In this document: piece after piece, positions 27,858-35,610 of the stretch
Layout: each line of letters begins with the position of its first letter
Numbering within the stretch: the first letter of the stretch is position 1
Source: Mariniphaga sp.
GTDB taxonomy: Bacteria; Bacteroidota; Bacteroidia; Bacteroidales; Prolixibacteraceae
Direction: 5' to 3'
Length of the DNA stretch: 64,000 bases
NCBI GenBank assembly: GCA_024636975.1
Contig: JAGXGA010000034.1
Coordinates: forward strand, 1 to 64,000
Position numbers and translations under genes: made by a program
Notes under the pieces: model-generated
What the model was told of the DNA's origin: nothing
The model's database searches: none
Seen by the model: the letters and a program-made list of their open reading frames with translations, nothing else

Positions 27858-29477
27858 TTATTGATCCAGTTTTTCTTCTGCTAACGGAACAGTAAATAAA
27901 AACCTGCTTCCTTCTCCCGGCATACTTTCTACCCGAATTTCCCCGCCATGTTTTTCCACAAATTCCTTACATAAAATCAACCCCAGCCCTGATCCCTTTT
28001 CTCCTGAAGTACCCTTAGTGCTTTCATGTCTATCTTCGTTTAAAATTGCACCCAATTTTTGTTCATCAATGCCTACTCCCTCATCGGCAACTTCAAGTTC
28101 AATGAAATTATTTACCTGTCGGGCATTAATTTCCACCTTACCACCAGCATAAGAAAATTTAATGGCGTTTGCAATCAGGTTTTGCAGTACCGATTTCACC
28201 ATGTTGACATCAGCAAGTACAAAATAGTCGTGGTCTAAGCAATTATTTAGTGTTATATTCTTGATTTTTGCTGTTAAGTTCATCATTTCAAGTACTTCCT
28301 TTACAACTTTATCAAGGTGGAAAGCTTCAGGATGAAAATCCATCTGTCCGGTCTGTGTAGTTACCCATTGCAACAGGTTGGTCAGCACATCGAGCATTGG
28401 CCTTGCCGATAAATTTATGTATTGCAGAATACTTCGGACTTTTTCGTCCTGATACTTTTCAAAATTATTAAGAAGCAGGTCAGTAAATCCAATAATGCTG
28501 TTAAAAGGAGTACGTAAATCATGAGCAATTACAGAATAAATCTTATCCCTTGTTTCATTTAATTCCATTAACTGAGTTTCTGCTATTTTGAGTTCTGTTG
28601 CATCACGGATAACTGATCCAAACAACTGATTTTCAAAATCAAGATCAATATGAAATACAATCTCCTGAACCGTTTTTATTTCATTATTACCTACAGAAAT
28701 ATCATTTTCTGCAAGTTTATCAAAAACTTCAGGTCTTGTCATATTCACTATTTCATCAAACCGTTCTTTTATTAATCTTTTATTTTTTAATTTCCCAGTA
28801 AGAAGTTCATATTGAAGTTCATATATTATTCTGCCTGTTGCATCTTCTTTTTTTATACCTGTTATTTTTTCAGCTCCCCGGTTCCAGATTATTATCTTTC
28901 CATTCTTCTCATAAATGATTATTCCGTCGCTTATCTGATTAATAATTTTTTTTAGTTTGGCTTCGCTTTCATTTAATGCTTTCTGCAACTGTTTTTGTTT
29001 GGTAATATCCCTGCACGCAAAAATAAACGCCTCTTCATTTTTCCAGAAAATTCTCTGGGCAATTACATCTACATTAAATGTTTCTCCAACCCTGCTCTTA
29101 TGAACCGCTTCAAACCGTGTATTGCCTGTAAGAATAAGCTCCCCCACATTTTGCATAATTTCCCCGGCATTATTTGAAGTATCTATTTTTAATACCGATG
29201 ACCCAACAAATTCATCAATTGGTATTTTGTATTTTTTACATGCAGCTGCATTAGCCGAAAGAATAGTCCCTTCCCCGGAAGTGATAAACATATAATCTTC
29301 TGCATTTTCAACAAGTTTCTTGTAATCCGTTGTCTCAAGATCAATAGCTCTTATTTTATCCTTAAGCAACTTTTCAAATTGATCAAGGTCTTCTATAAAT
29401 TTTTTATCGGGAGAATGGTTTTGAAACGATGATTCAAAATGGTGTTTGATTTCCTGGAATTTCTCTAAAATATCCAT
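27858..29477 (-). CDS. PAS-PAS histidine kinase
   Basis: A 539-residue soluble kinase. The N-terminal helix (1-50) leads to PAS 1 (about 55-160) and PAS 2 (about 175-300). His319 is in VIAHDLRTPFNSIIGF, followed by the N-box VLQNLIANAIKF, G1 DEGVGI, and G2 GSGLGLILCKEFV. No transmembrane helix is present, so it senses something inside the cell. It has no receiver beside it. The DsrE gene lies 69 bases upstream on the same strand and could share its transcript. Confidence 0.93.
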   Translation of the reverse strand: MDILEKFQEIKHHFESSFQNHSPDKKFIEDLDQFEKLLKDKIRAIDLETTDYKKLVENAEDYMFITSGEGTILSANAAACKKYKIPIDEFVGSSVLKIDTSNNAGEIMQNVGELILTGNTRFEAVHKSRVGETFNVDVIAQRIFWKNEEAFIFACRDITKQKQLQKALNESEAKLKKIINQISDGIIIYEKNGKIIIWNRGAEKITGIKKEDATGRIIYELQYELLTGKLKNKRLIKERFDEIVNMTRPEVFDKLAENDISVGNNEIKTVQEIVFHIDLDFENQLFGSVIRDATELKIAETQLMELNETRDKIYSVIAHDLRTPFNSIIGFTDLLLNNFEKYQDEKVRSILQYINLSARPMLDVLTNLLQWVTTQTGQMDFHPEAFHLDKVVKEVLEMMNLTAKIKNITLNNCLDHDYFVLADVNMVKSVLQNLIANAIKFSYAGGKVEINARQVNNFIELEVADEGVGIDEQKLGAILNEDRHESTKGTSGEKGSGLGLILCKEFVEKHGGEIRVESMPGEGSRFLFTVPLAEEKLDQ

Positions 29478-29546
29478 AACTCATCTGGTCGGTTTATGTT
29501 GTTAGTTTTATTGAAAATGCAGCAAGGATTTGCATCCTGCTGTACA

Positions 29547-29912
29547 TTAAAAAGTCAAAATTTTGGCATTGTTTTTTAAATATCCGGTTAATATTTTCCC
29601 CATAGCCTTCACTTCAAAACCCAAGTCTTTAAGTTCCTTTTCCACACCATACTCTTTGGCACATGTAATACACGCTTTAACAAGTAACCCATCATTTTGC
29701 ATGGTTGCAAGTTGTTGCTGAAGTTTCAGATTTTCGGCAGCCAGTTTTGCAGACGGGCCCCATATTATTAATACAATTTGCTTAAAGAAACCTTTGGTAA
29801 CCGCAGCATTGGCATACATAAACACCATTCTTTCAGCTACAAAAACATCTCCGCTGGTCCATACAATAACAAGCTGATCTGAGGTATTATCAGTTTCATC
29901 TAAGTGCTTCAT
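29547..29912 (-). CDS. DsrE family sulfur-relay-like protein
   Basis: A 121-residue DsrE/DsrF-like protein with the typical opening LVIVWTSGDVFVAERMVFMYA and the Cys pair in KACITCAKEYG, where known relatives carry a persulfide. Members are small hexameric sulfur carriers, but many DsrE homologues have other roles. The CxxC is compatible with a sulfur-carrier role, which would fit the sulfur genes at 33-41 kb; distance makes that speculative. It shares orientation with the PAS kinase downstream. Confidence 0.85.
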   Translation of the reverse strand: MKHLDETDNTSDQLVIVWTSGDVFVAERMVFMYANAAVTKGFFKQIVLIIWGPSAKLAAENLKLQQQLATMQNDGLLVKACITCAKEYGVEKELKDLGFEVKAMGKILTGYLKNNAKILTF

Positions 29913-30054
29913 ATACTACAGGAATAATTAAATTCAAGTTACGAAATAAATTTGACTATTTTTTATATTTAACAACATGAAAATTTATTTTATGTGTCAA
30001 ATAATCAAGGAAACTAAGAAAAGCATAAAGCATCAATTATCAGTCACAAAATAA

Positions 30055-30085
30055 TTGACCAATTGTTGTAAGGTTTGTATCTTTG
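30055..30085 (+). promoter_or_regulatory. Bacteroidota-type promoter of the macro-domain gene
   Basis: TTG at 30055-30057 is followed after exactly 20 bases by TATCTTTG (30078-30085), matching the known phylum consensus TTG-N17-23-TAnnTTTG. It sets transcription starting near 30092 and rules out the TTG at 30083 as a start codon, because it lies inside the promoter box. Confidence 0.65.
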
Positions 30086-30115
30086 AACTCACAACAACAA
30101 ATAATTGAAAAGGAA

Positions 30116-30649
30116 ATGAAGAAGCAGGCAGGAGAAGTTCAATTGGAAGCGGTTCAGGGCGATATTACTAAACAACCGGATGTTACGGCTGTAGTAAATG
30201 CTGCAAATGCACAATTAATGTCAGGAGGTGGTGTTGCAGGTGCAATTCACAGGGCTGCCGGACCGGCTCTTGCCGAAGATTGCCGGCGGCTGGCACCTAT
30301 CCGGCCGGGAGAAGCAGTATTGACAGAAGCATTTGATCTTCCAAACAAATACGTCATTCATGCCCTTGGGCCGGTTTACGGAATGGACAAACCGGAAAAT
30401 GTATTGCTTGCCGATTGTTACCGCAATACACTCATTCTTGCGGAAGAACAGAAAATTGATTCCATAGCTTTCCCAGCCATATCCACAGGCGCTTTTGGCT
30501 ACCCGTTTGAAGCTGCAACCGACATTGCCCTTCAAACCGTTATTGAAATGGCGCCTGATCTCAAATATGTAAGACATATTCGTTTTGTCCTTTATGGCGA
30601 CATCGATTTCGACGTGTATGTTGAAAGACTGAGGATGTTAAAAGACTAA
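30116..30649 (+). CDS. Macro domain ADP-ribose-binding protein
   Basis: A 177-residue macro domain protein. I start it at ATG 30116 because an upstream TTG falls in the predicted promoter. The fold is clear: VVNAANAQLMSGGGVAGAIHRAAG binds ADP-ribose, and the GPVYGMDK loop and the ISTGAFGYPFEAA segment complete the pocket. Members remove ADP-ribose or O-acetyl-ADP-ribose from proteins, DNA or RNA. It is convergent with the DoxX gene and stands alone. Confidence 0.93.
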   Translation: MKKQAGEVQLEAVQGDITKQPDVTAVVNAANAQLMSGGGVAGAIHRAAGPALAEDCRRLAPIRPGEAVLTEAFDLPNKYVIHALGPVYGMDKPENVLLADCYRNTLILAEEQKIDSIAFPAISTGAFGYPFEAATDIALQTVIEMAPDLKYVRHIRFVLYGDIDFDVYVERLRMLKD

Positions 30650-30666
30650 ATTTTAACGAATTTGTT

Positions 30667-31104
30667 TTATACTTTTTCCCGGTAAAATAAACTATCTACC
30701 GAATTTCTGCCCGGGCCGTTTATTAGCAGAAACACCAACAATAAGGTCATGGCGAAATCGGTTCGTGCAGCATGTGCCATAAACCAAAAGCCTTCATCAG
30801 CTATTATGGGAATCTTTGTGGTTATTATGGCTGTGAGCATTATAATAAGCAATGGCACAGCAGCAAGACGGGTTAATACGCCAAAAAGTATAAGTATCCC
30901 GCAAACCACTTCAAAAACGGCCACAAAGTAAGCAAAGAAGGTTGCATAATTGAAGCCTATCATTTCAAATCTGCCAACACCTGTAATTTCAGGATAGAGA
31001 AATTTTTGAACCCCCTCAGAAAAAAAAACCAGACCAACAATCAGCCGTATGAGAATAAATGAACGGGTTTTTCGTGAACGGAAAATTCTTCTTATTGCAA
31101 TCAT
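30667..31104 (-). CDS. DoxX family membrane protein
   Basis: A 145-residue protein with four membrane helices and the DoxX/TQO-small-subunit-like pattern: a first helix LIVGLVFFSEGVQKFLYP with the family Phe/Gly residues, then a helix containing AVFEVVCGILILFGVLTR. Some relatives are thiosulfate:quinone oxidoreductase subunits, but most DoxX proteins have no known reaction. It lies 17 bases from the convergent macro-domain gene. Confidence 0.88.
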   Translation of the reverse strand: MIAIRRIFRSRKTRSFILIRLIVGLVFFSEGVQKFLYPEITGVGRFEMIGFNYATFFAYFVAVFEVVCGILILFGVLTRLAAVPLLIIMLTAIITTKIPIIADEGFWFMAHAARTDFAMTLLLVFLLINGPGRNSVDSLFYREKV

Positions 31105-31229
31105 CTGGTATAAAATTTCACGATTTTATATATATTTTAAACTATATTACCTTTAACCTGCTGGTACTGAAACAACAACAAATCATCGCACATGTTCATA
31201 TCAAATGTCCATTACAGCCTTTGAACGTT

Positions 31230-32006
31230 TTAAATTAATCCCATCCCCAGGGCCAGAGAAATCAGCACCAACATTATCGCCACCATTACCTGGATGAAAT
31301 GCAAGGTTATTTTATGCAAGAGCAGCCTTCCAATTACAGCGCCTGCAATGGCTGCCAGTGTAGCTGAAACAAGCAGCAATATATTCTCCGACAAGCCTGA
31401 AGCAGCAAAACGCGAAGCATAAACCGATAACCTGGTAATATCGACCAGGGAAGCAATTATTACACCGGTTGCAATATATGCTTCTTTCGACAAACCGCTT
31501 TTTATAAGAAATGCACTTCGCAATGCCCCCTGAATTCCTGCCAGCCCTCCAAAAAACCCGCTGAGGGCGCCACCCAGCATCAATTTACTTTTCCCAAACC
31601 GGATGCGCTGAGCTTGAGGCAACACCTCAAACAGTGAAAAAAACAACAGCAACAGCGCTATTATGAGTTTCACAGGGGTAATTTCAAATTCCCTTCCCCA
31701 TATTTCATAGTTGTAAAGAGGTTGCAGATCCGACAATCTAAGCAGTAGCCAGGCTCCGGCGAAGGAAGCCAGTATTGCAGGGATGCCGAACCGGAGAAGA
31801 ACGGATTTATCGGCTTTGCTGCCTACCAGTGCCATCTTAAACAAATTATTTGTAAAATGAACCACCCCGGTAAGAGCAATGGCTATATCAACCGGAAAAA
31901 ACAATGCAAACACAGGCATCAAAATGGTACCCAAACCAAAGCCCGAAAAGAATGTTAGAATAGCTGTTAAAAAAGCAGCCAGGCTAATTACTATAATTTC
32001 AATCAT
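31230..32006 (-). CDS. TauE/SafE (TSUP) family permease
   Basis: A 258-residue protein with about eight membrane helices in two repeats, the second starting at FGKSKLMLGGALSGFFGGLAGIQGALRS, which contains the family signature GGLAGIQG; the first repeat has TFFSGFGLGTILMP. Characterised members export sulfite, sulfoacetate or related anions. A sulfur role would fit the neighbouring ergothioneine and transsulfuration genes, but the orientation and 1.4-kb repeat-filled gap argue against co-transcription. Confidence 0.88.
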   Translation of the reverse strand: MIEIIVISLAAFLTAILTFFSGFGLGTILMPVFALFFPVDIAIALTGVVHFTNNLFKMALVGSKADKSVLLRFGIPAILASFAGAWLLLRLSDLQPLYNYEIWGREFEITPVKLIIALLLLFFSLFEVLPQAQRIRFGKSKLMLGGALSGFFGGLAGIQGALRSAFLIKSGLSKEAYIATGVIIASLVDITRLSVYASRFAASGLSENILLLVSATLAAIAGAVIGRLLLHKITLHFIQVMVAIMLVLISLALGMGLI

Positions 32007-32220
32007 CTCCGACTTTTTCTGTCAATCTAAAAATTATTTTCTTTCAGCTAACTAATAATGTTTTATGCTAATATACAAATCACCTCCGGCTGATGATAAA
32101 AAAGGCACACAAATTTTACCTGACTATTGCCTGTTTCTTAATTATTCACATTCTGAACGCACACTTTAAAAAGTGTTCGTAAGGATATCCCGGGACACAA
32201 CACATACCTTCGCCTGACTA

Positions 32221-32330
32221 AACTCAATGTAAACTCAATATTAATTCAGTATTAACTCAATATAAATTCAATTATAATTGAATTTATATTGAGTTATAAT
32301 TGAGTTAGGGGTGAGTTAATACTGAGTTTG
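32221..32330. repeat. Ten-unit 11-bp periodic array with a perfect 42-bp palindrome
   Basis: Units of 11: aactcaatgta, aactcaatatt, aattcagtatt, aactcaatata, aattcaattat, aattgaattta, tattgagttat, aattgagttag, gggtgagttaa, tactgagtttg. The strand flips in the middle, and 32254-32295 is its own reverse complement over 42 bases (centre between 32274 and 32275). The design matches the array at 4395 although the sequences differ. Confidence 0.85.
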
Positions 32331-32416
32331 GTTAGGAGAATAACAGGGGAAAGCAGCAGTGGAAGCGGTAGCGGTAGAAGGTGGGTGCCGGCAAACCTAA
32401 TTTCTGCCAATCGGGA

Positions 32417-32525
32417 CAGATTGCTTCGCCCCGCCCTATTAAAGGTGCTGTTACATTTCAAATGAAGGCAGCGCAGGTTTCAACTTTTAATCTTTTTTGA
32501 AGGGAGGCGGAACTCGCAATGACGG
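32417..32525 (+). repeat. Palindromic element, copy 1 (forward)
   Basis: Begins CAGATTGCTTCGCCCCGCC and ends GGAGGCGGAACTCGCAATGACGG; the ends are imperfect inverted repeats (ATTGC...CGCC against GGCGG...GCAAT). The inner part matches the copy at 33136 along its length, and both continue downstream with a similar GAGGGT-T-GGGGGGA stretch. Short, non-coding and dispersed, as in MITE-like or REP-like elements. Confidence 0.8.
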
Positions 32526-32548
32526 CAATGTTGAGGGTTTGGGGGGAA

Positions 32549-32585
32549 GAATGAAGGGCATGCGCTGCGCGCATGCCCTTCATTC
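32549..32585. repeat. Perfect 17-bp-stem hairpin between two element copies
   Basis: Arm 32549-32565 (gaatgaagggcatgcgc) and arm 32569-32585 are exact reverse complements with a 3-base loop TGC. It lies between two head-to-head element copies and extends their inverted symmetry. There is no T-tract, so it is not a classical terminator. Confidence 0.8.
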
Positions 32586-32615
32586 CCCTACTACTGAACC
32601 TGCCTGCCCACAGAA

Positions 32616-32720
32616 CCGTCATTGCGAGCCCGCCTACTTTATAAGTGATATACAGTAAGATAATTACAATGCCTTTATCAGCACACCGGCGTTTGCATTC
32701 TGGCGGGCGCGGCAATCTGT
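32616..32720 (-). repeat. Palindromic element, copy 2 (reverse)
   Basis: Starts CCGTCATTGCGAGCCCGCC and ends GGCGGGCGCGGCAATCTGT, the reverse of copy 1. Its interior is most like the copy at 38157 (shared GAATGCAAACGCCGGTG type stretch), so the family has at least two interior types. Confidence 0.78.
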
Positions 32721-32751
32721 ACATATAGGCAGTAATTTTCTTCAGAAAAAG

Positions 32752-33051
32752 CTACAAATGCCCCACCGATCCATATAGATCCTGCCATTCAGGATTCAAA
32801 CTGTTAATTAAGTCAACTTTCTTTTTTCGTGAGCCTCCTTTCAATTGTTTTTCCCGGGCAATGGCCTCCTCAATAGATAAAAACTCTTCATAATACACCA
32901 GCTTTGTAACATTGTACCTGCTGGTGAATGAATTGTTATACTGACCGGTACGATGCTGCCAGATGCGTTATGCCAAATTACTGGTTACGCCTGTGTAAAC
33001 TACTGTATTGTTATTGTTCGTGAGAATGTATATATAACCACCCCTTTCCAT
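32752..33051 (-). pseudogene. GIY-YIG nuclease gene broken by one stop codon
   Basis: Reading from ATG (33051) gives a 99-codon GIY-YIG domain: MERGGYIYILTNNNNTVVYTG then VTSNL, then a TAA at 32970-32968, then RIWQHRTGQYNNSF and on to EEFLSIEEAIAREKQLKGG, SLNPEW and a final TAG. The family has the GIY (here GGYIYIL) and YTG motifs, the Arg of RIWQH, the Glu of IAREKQLKGG and the NPEW end. The TAA replaces a residue just before the conserved Arg, probably Lys. Small single-domain GIY-YIG proteins of this type are common in this phylum; function is unproven. It lies between two copies of the palindromic element. Confidence 0.85.
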
Positions 33052-33135
33052 TTGATTTTTAGTTTTGTCAGCTTTTTCATTCATTACGGCAAATGGAATA
33101 AGAAGTTTCATCTGGAAGTCTCTGCGACCTTTATG

Positions 33136-33245
33136 AGATTGCTTCGCCCCGCACTATTAGAGGTGATGTTGTACATTTACCAAAAGGCCGTGCATGTGCC
33201 GACTTTTAACCTCTTTTCCAGGGAGGCGGGACTCGCGATGACGGT
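33136..33245 (+). repeat. Palindromic element, copy 3 (forward)
   Basis: Starts AGATTGCTTCGCCCCGC and ends GGCGGGACTCGCGATGACGG. It aligns with copy 1 through its whole length and beyond its end (GATGAGGGTCTGGGGGGGA, then TTTAGGGCAT against GAAGGGCAT), so copies 1 and 3 are close relatives. Confidence 0.8.
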
Positions 33246-33383
33246 CACGATGAGGGTCTGGGGGGGAGACTTTAGGGCATAAATTTTTTTACGGATTGCA
33301 TCCCTGCTTTTCAATTCAAGGTTAGTATAGGCAACAACAAGTGATGCCATCCATCGCAGCAATTGCGAACTGCCGTCACCTAC

Positions 33384-33418
33384 TGTTCACTTTTCACTGT
33401 TCACTTTTTACTCTTCAC
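33384..33418. repeat. Heptamer tandem array next to a gene's 3' end
   Basis: Five 7-base units in a row: TGTTCAC, TTTTCAC, TGTTCAC, TTTTTAC, TCTTCAC, then a partial TGTTATT. The last unit runs into the stop codon of the minus-strand gene at 33421. On the other strand the unit is GTGAACA, the same word as in the arrays at 40648 and 40884. Confidence 0.75.
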
Positions 33419-33420
33419 TG

Positions 33421-34281
33421 TTATTGCGAAATCTTATAATGGTCGGCAATTCTTTGGGCAGCCGAATTGAAAAATAATTTCACCATAGCAAACTGGCTTT
33501 CAGCGCTTTTTTCTTTTATGATTTCCGAAAGCGTTAAAACGGCACCATTTAATTTGGACATCATCCATTTGCCTGCAGCCAGTTCACCGGGTTTTGTATT
33601 TTCATCGACGGGTTCATCTGACTTGACATTCACGTAATAATAGGGTTCATCAACAATATGATCGGGAATGGCCCATCCCATAGCAATTGTTTTGGTTTCC
33701 TTGCCTTCCCTGTTGTGCTCTACGGGAAATGAGAAACCTGAATCGAAGTGGTTGGGCCAGATGTAAACGGGGCATGCACCGGAGAAACCTGCACGTACCT
33801 CATTCAATACAACACTGGCATTGTGCCGGTATCTTATATTTTCCTGCACAGCCTCTTTTGGTCCGGCAGTAAAAAACATTCCTTCTTCGAGCGAATCCAC
33901 AGGCAACTCATAAGGTTGATCAGTTTTTAACTGAGATACATCAGCTCCGGCTTTTTGCAATTTTTTTTTGAATTCTATAAAAGCCTCAGGGAAAGTTTTC
34001 TCTTCGAGTTGAATTTCATGTACAACAGTCATATTCTTATCTCTTATTTGCAATACAAGGCTATTTAACAGCAATCCAACAAGCCAGCCATCGGGGTGTT
34101 GCAGCCCAAGCAGTACTTCCTGATCGGGAATAAACTGCATAGTAATATTACTCTTGTCTTCCTTTTCGGGAATTAAATACCGTCCACTGAGGGCAATAAA
34201 TTGTACAGCGAGATGCTGAATTTGTAACACCCTTTTTATTTCGTTGCTATATCCGAGTGTTAATTGCTTCCAGATTTGCAT
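33421..34281 (-). CDS. DUF5996-like hypothetical protein
   Basis: A 286-residue soluble protein without a signal or membrane helix. It carries an IWPNHFDSGFSFP segment that is typical of DUF5996 and little else I can assign. It is the last of four closely spaced minus-strand genes, 10 bases after the DUF427 gene, behind egtD and the sulfurtransferase. Its position in that run suggests a role linked to ergothioneine or a thiol, but the sequence alone shows none. Confidence 0.72.
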   Translation of the reverse strand: MQIWKQLTLGYSNEIKRVLQIQHLAVQFIALSGRYLIPEKEDKSNITMQFIPDQEVLLGLQHPDGWLVGLLLNSLVLQIRDKNMTVVHEIQLEEKTFPEAFIEFKKKLQKAGADVSQLKTDQPYELPVDSLEEGMFFTAGPKEAVQENIRYRHNASVVLNEVRAGFSGACPVYIWPNHFDSGFSFPVEHNREGKETKTIAMGWAIPDHIVDEPYYYVNVKSDEPVDENTKPGELAAGKWMMSKLNGAVLTLSEIIKEKSAESQFAMVKLFFNSAAQRIADHYKISQ

Positions 34282-34291
34282 TGTTTTACTA

Positions 34292-34576
34292 TTAATCGGT
34301 TTTTACTTCAACACCTTTCCAAAAGGCTATACGGTTTTTTATTTCAGCGGCAGCCTTCGATGGTTCCGGATAATACCATGCGGCATCTTTATTCAACTTC
34401 CCATCCACTTCCAGGTGATAATAGGAAGCTGTTCCTTTCCAGGCACAATTGGTATGTGTTGAGCTCTCTTTCAGGTAATCCCGGTTTACTGATTCGGCCG
34501 GGAAATATTCATTTCCTTCCACCTGCCTGGTTTCATTGCTTTCAGCTATTATTTGTCCGTTCCAGATTGCTTTCAT
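34292..34576 (-). CDS. DUF427 domain protein
   Basis: A 94-residue protein of the DUF427 family, with the compact beta-rich core MKAIWNGQIIAES, YFPAESVNRDYL, CAWKGTASYYHLEVDG and AAWYYPEPS. The family is widespread in bacteria and eukaryotes and has no proven reaction. It sits 34 bases downstream of egtD in the same orientation and 10 bases upstream of the DUF5996-like gene, so it is very likely in the same transcript. Confidence 0.92.
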   Translation of the reverse strand: MKAIWNGQIIAESNETRQVEGNEYFPAESVNRDYLKESSTHTNCAWKGTASYYHLEVDGKLNKDAAWYYPEPSKAAAEIKNRIAFWKGVEVKTD

Positions 34577-34610
34577 AATTTCCTTATTGTTGCTTTATTA
34601 AATGGTTATT

Positions 34611-35573
34611 TCACATTTTTTCCCAGAGTGAATCAACAAAATAGTTGCGGCTGTCGGTAAAATTATATACCACCCGGAAACCATTGTGGCTTGCCAGGTT
34701 ATTGATGGTTTTATAATCATACTTTCGTGAACGTTCCATAAAAACCGGTTCCCATTTTTCAAATTGCCATGTTTGATTTAATGCACCTGCATACACACTT
34801 TGACTGGTTTTCGAAATTAAGAAGCTTTTAACTTCTCCTGTTTCGGGATTGTATTCAGTATACTGATCGAATTGTTCTGTATCGAAATCAGCATCAAGTT
34901 CACGGTTAAGACGAACCAACAGGTTAAGGTTAAACCTGCGGGTATGTCCGTGGGGATCATTGTATGCATCCATAATTACCTTAGGAGATTTTTTGAGATC
35001 GAATCCAATAAGTAATTTGTCACCCGGGCGTGTAAATCCGGCAAGCTGGGTCAGAAAACGATTGGTTTCCTCCTCTGAAAAATTCCCGATGTTTGATCCA
35101 AGGAAAAGAATGATTTTTCGATTTGATGCAAATCCATTCAGTTCCTTTAATTGTTTAAAATAGTCACCTGTCCGCGGGTGTATTTCAATCCCGGGGATTT
35201 CCCTGTTTATGGTTGCCTGCAGATCGTCGTTGGCTTTCTGGCTAATATCGAGCGGAATGTATTGAAACCGGATGTCGAGACCTGCAAGATGATGGAGCAG
35301 TATTTTTGTTTTTTGACCGTCACCCGATCCCAGTTCTACCAGGCTGAATGAATCATCGTCCCCAAAAAATTTCCGGGCTATCAATTCTTTTTGTTGTGTA
35401 AAAATTTCCTCCTCACAATCAGTAAGATAATATTCAGGCATCTTCATTATATCCTGAAAGATGGCACTGCCGGCATCGTCATAAAAGTATCTCGACAACA
35501 GGAATTTCGGTGTTGACGACAAACCTTTTATAGTGTCGGTCGCGAGTGCAGATGTAATTATTTGTTGTTCCAT
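34611..35573 (-). CDS. egtD: L-histidine N-alpha-methyltransferase (EgtD/EanA type)
   Basis: A 320-residue SAM-dependent enzyme that trimethylates histidine to hercynine. The family pattern is complete: YFYDDAGSAIFQDI and MPEYYLTDCEEEIF at the N-terminus, SAM loop VELGSGDGQKT, FLGSNIGNFS, YNDPHGHTRRFNLNLL, and the histidine-binding MERSRKY with Glu280 and Ser282, matching in position the Glu282/Ser284 known from the mycobacterial enzyme. No EgtB-type oxygenase gene is nearby. Instead the gene directly upstream (37-base gap) encodes a rhodanese protein with EanB features. I therefore read it as the EanA partner of an oxygen-independent ergothioneine pathway. Confidence 0.93.
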   Translation of the reverse strand: MEQQIITSALATDTIKGLSSTPKFLLSRYFYDDAGSAIFQDIMKMPEYYLTDCEEEIFTQQKELIARKFFGDDDSFSLVELGSGDGQKTKILLHHLAGLDIRFQYIPLDISQKANDDLQATINREIPGIEIHPRTGDYFKQLKELNGFASNRKIILFLGSNIGNFSEEETNRFLTQLAGFTRPGDKLLIGFDLKKSPKVIMDAYNDPHGHTRRFNLNLLVRLNRELDADFDTEQFDQYTEYNPETGEVKSFLISKTSQSVYAGALNQTWQFEKWEPVFMERSRKYDYKTINNLASHNGFRVVYNFTDSRNYFVDSLWEKM

Positions 35574-35610
35574 ATCGGCTGTTGAAAAGTGTGATTATGC
35601 TTTGAAAAAA

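Larger units (their letters stand above)
32007..33420. other. Repeat-rich 1.4-kb intergenic region
   Basis: No intact gene. In order it holds a period-11 array with a 42-bp palindrome, a copy of the 107-bp element (forward), a 17-bp-stem hairpin, a second copy (reverse), a disrupted GIY-YIG gene, a third copy (forward) and a heptamer array that touches the stop codon of the next gene. Each is listed separately. Confidence 0.8.

Noticed and set aside
32221-32330. Possible CRISPR array
   Set aside because: Units of 11 bases with strand inversion and no spacers; no cas genes in the window.
32458-32724. 88-codon minus-strand frame
   Set aside because: It runs through the palindromic elements and a hairpin; the reading frame is an accident of the repeat.
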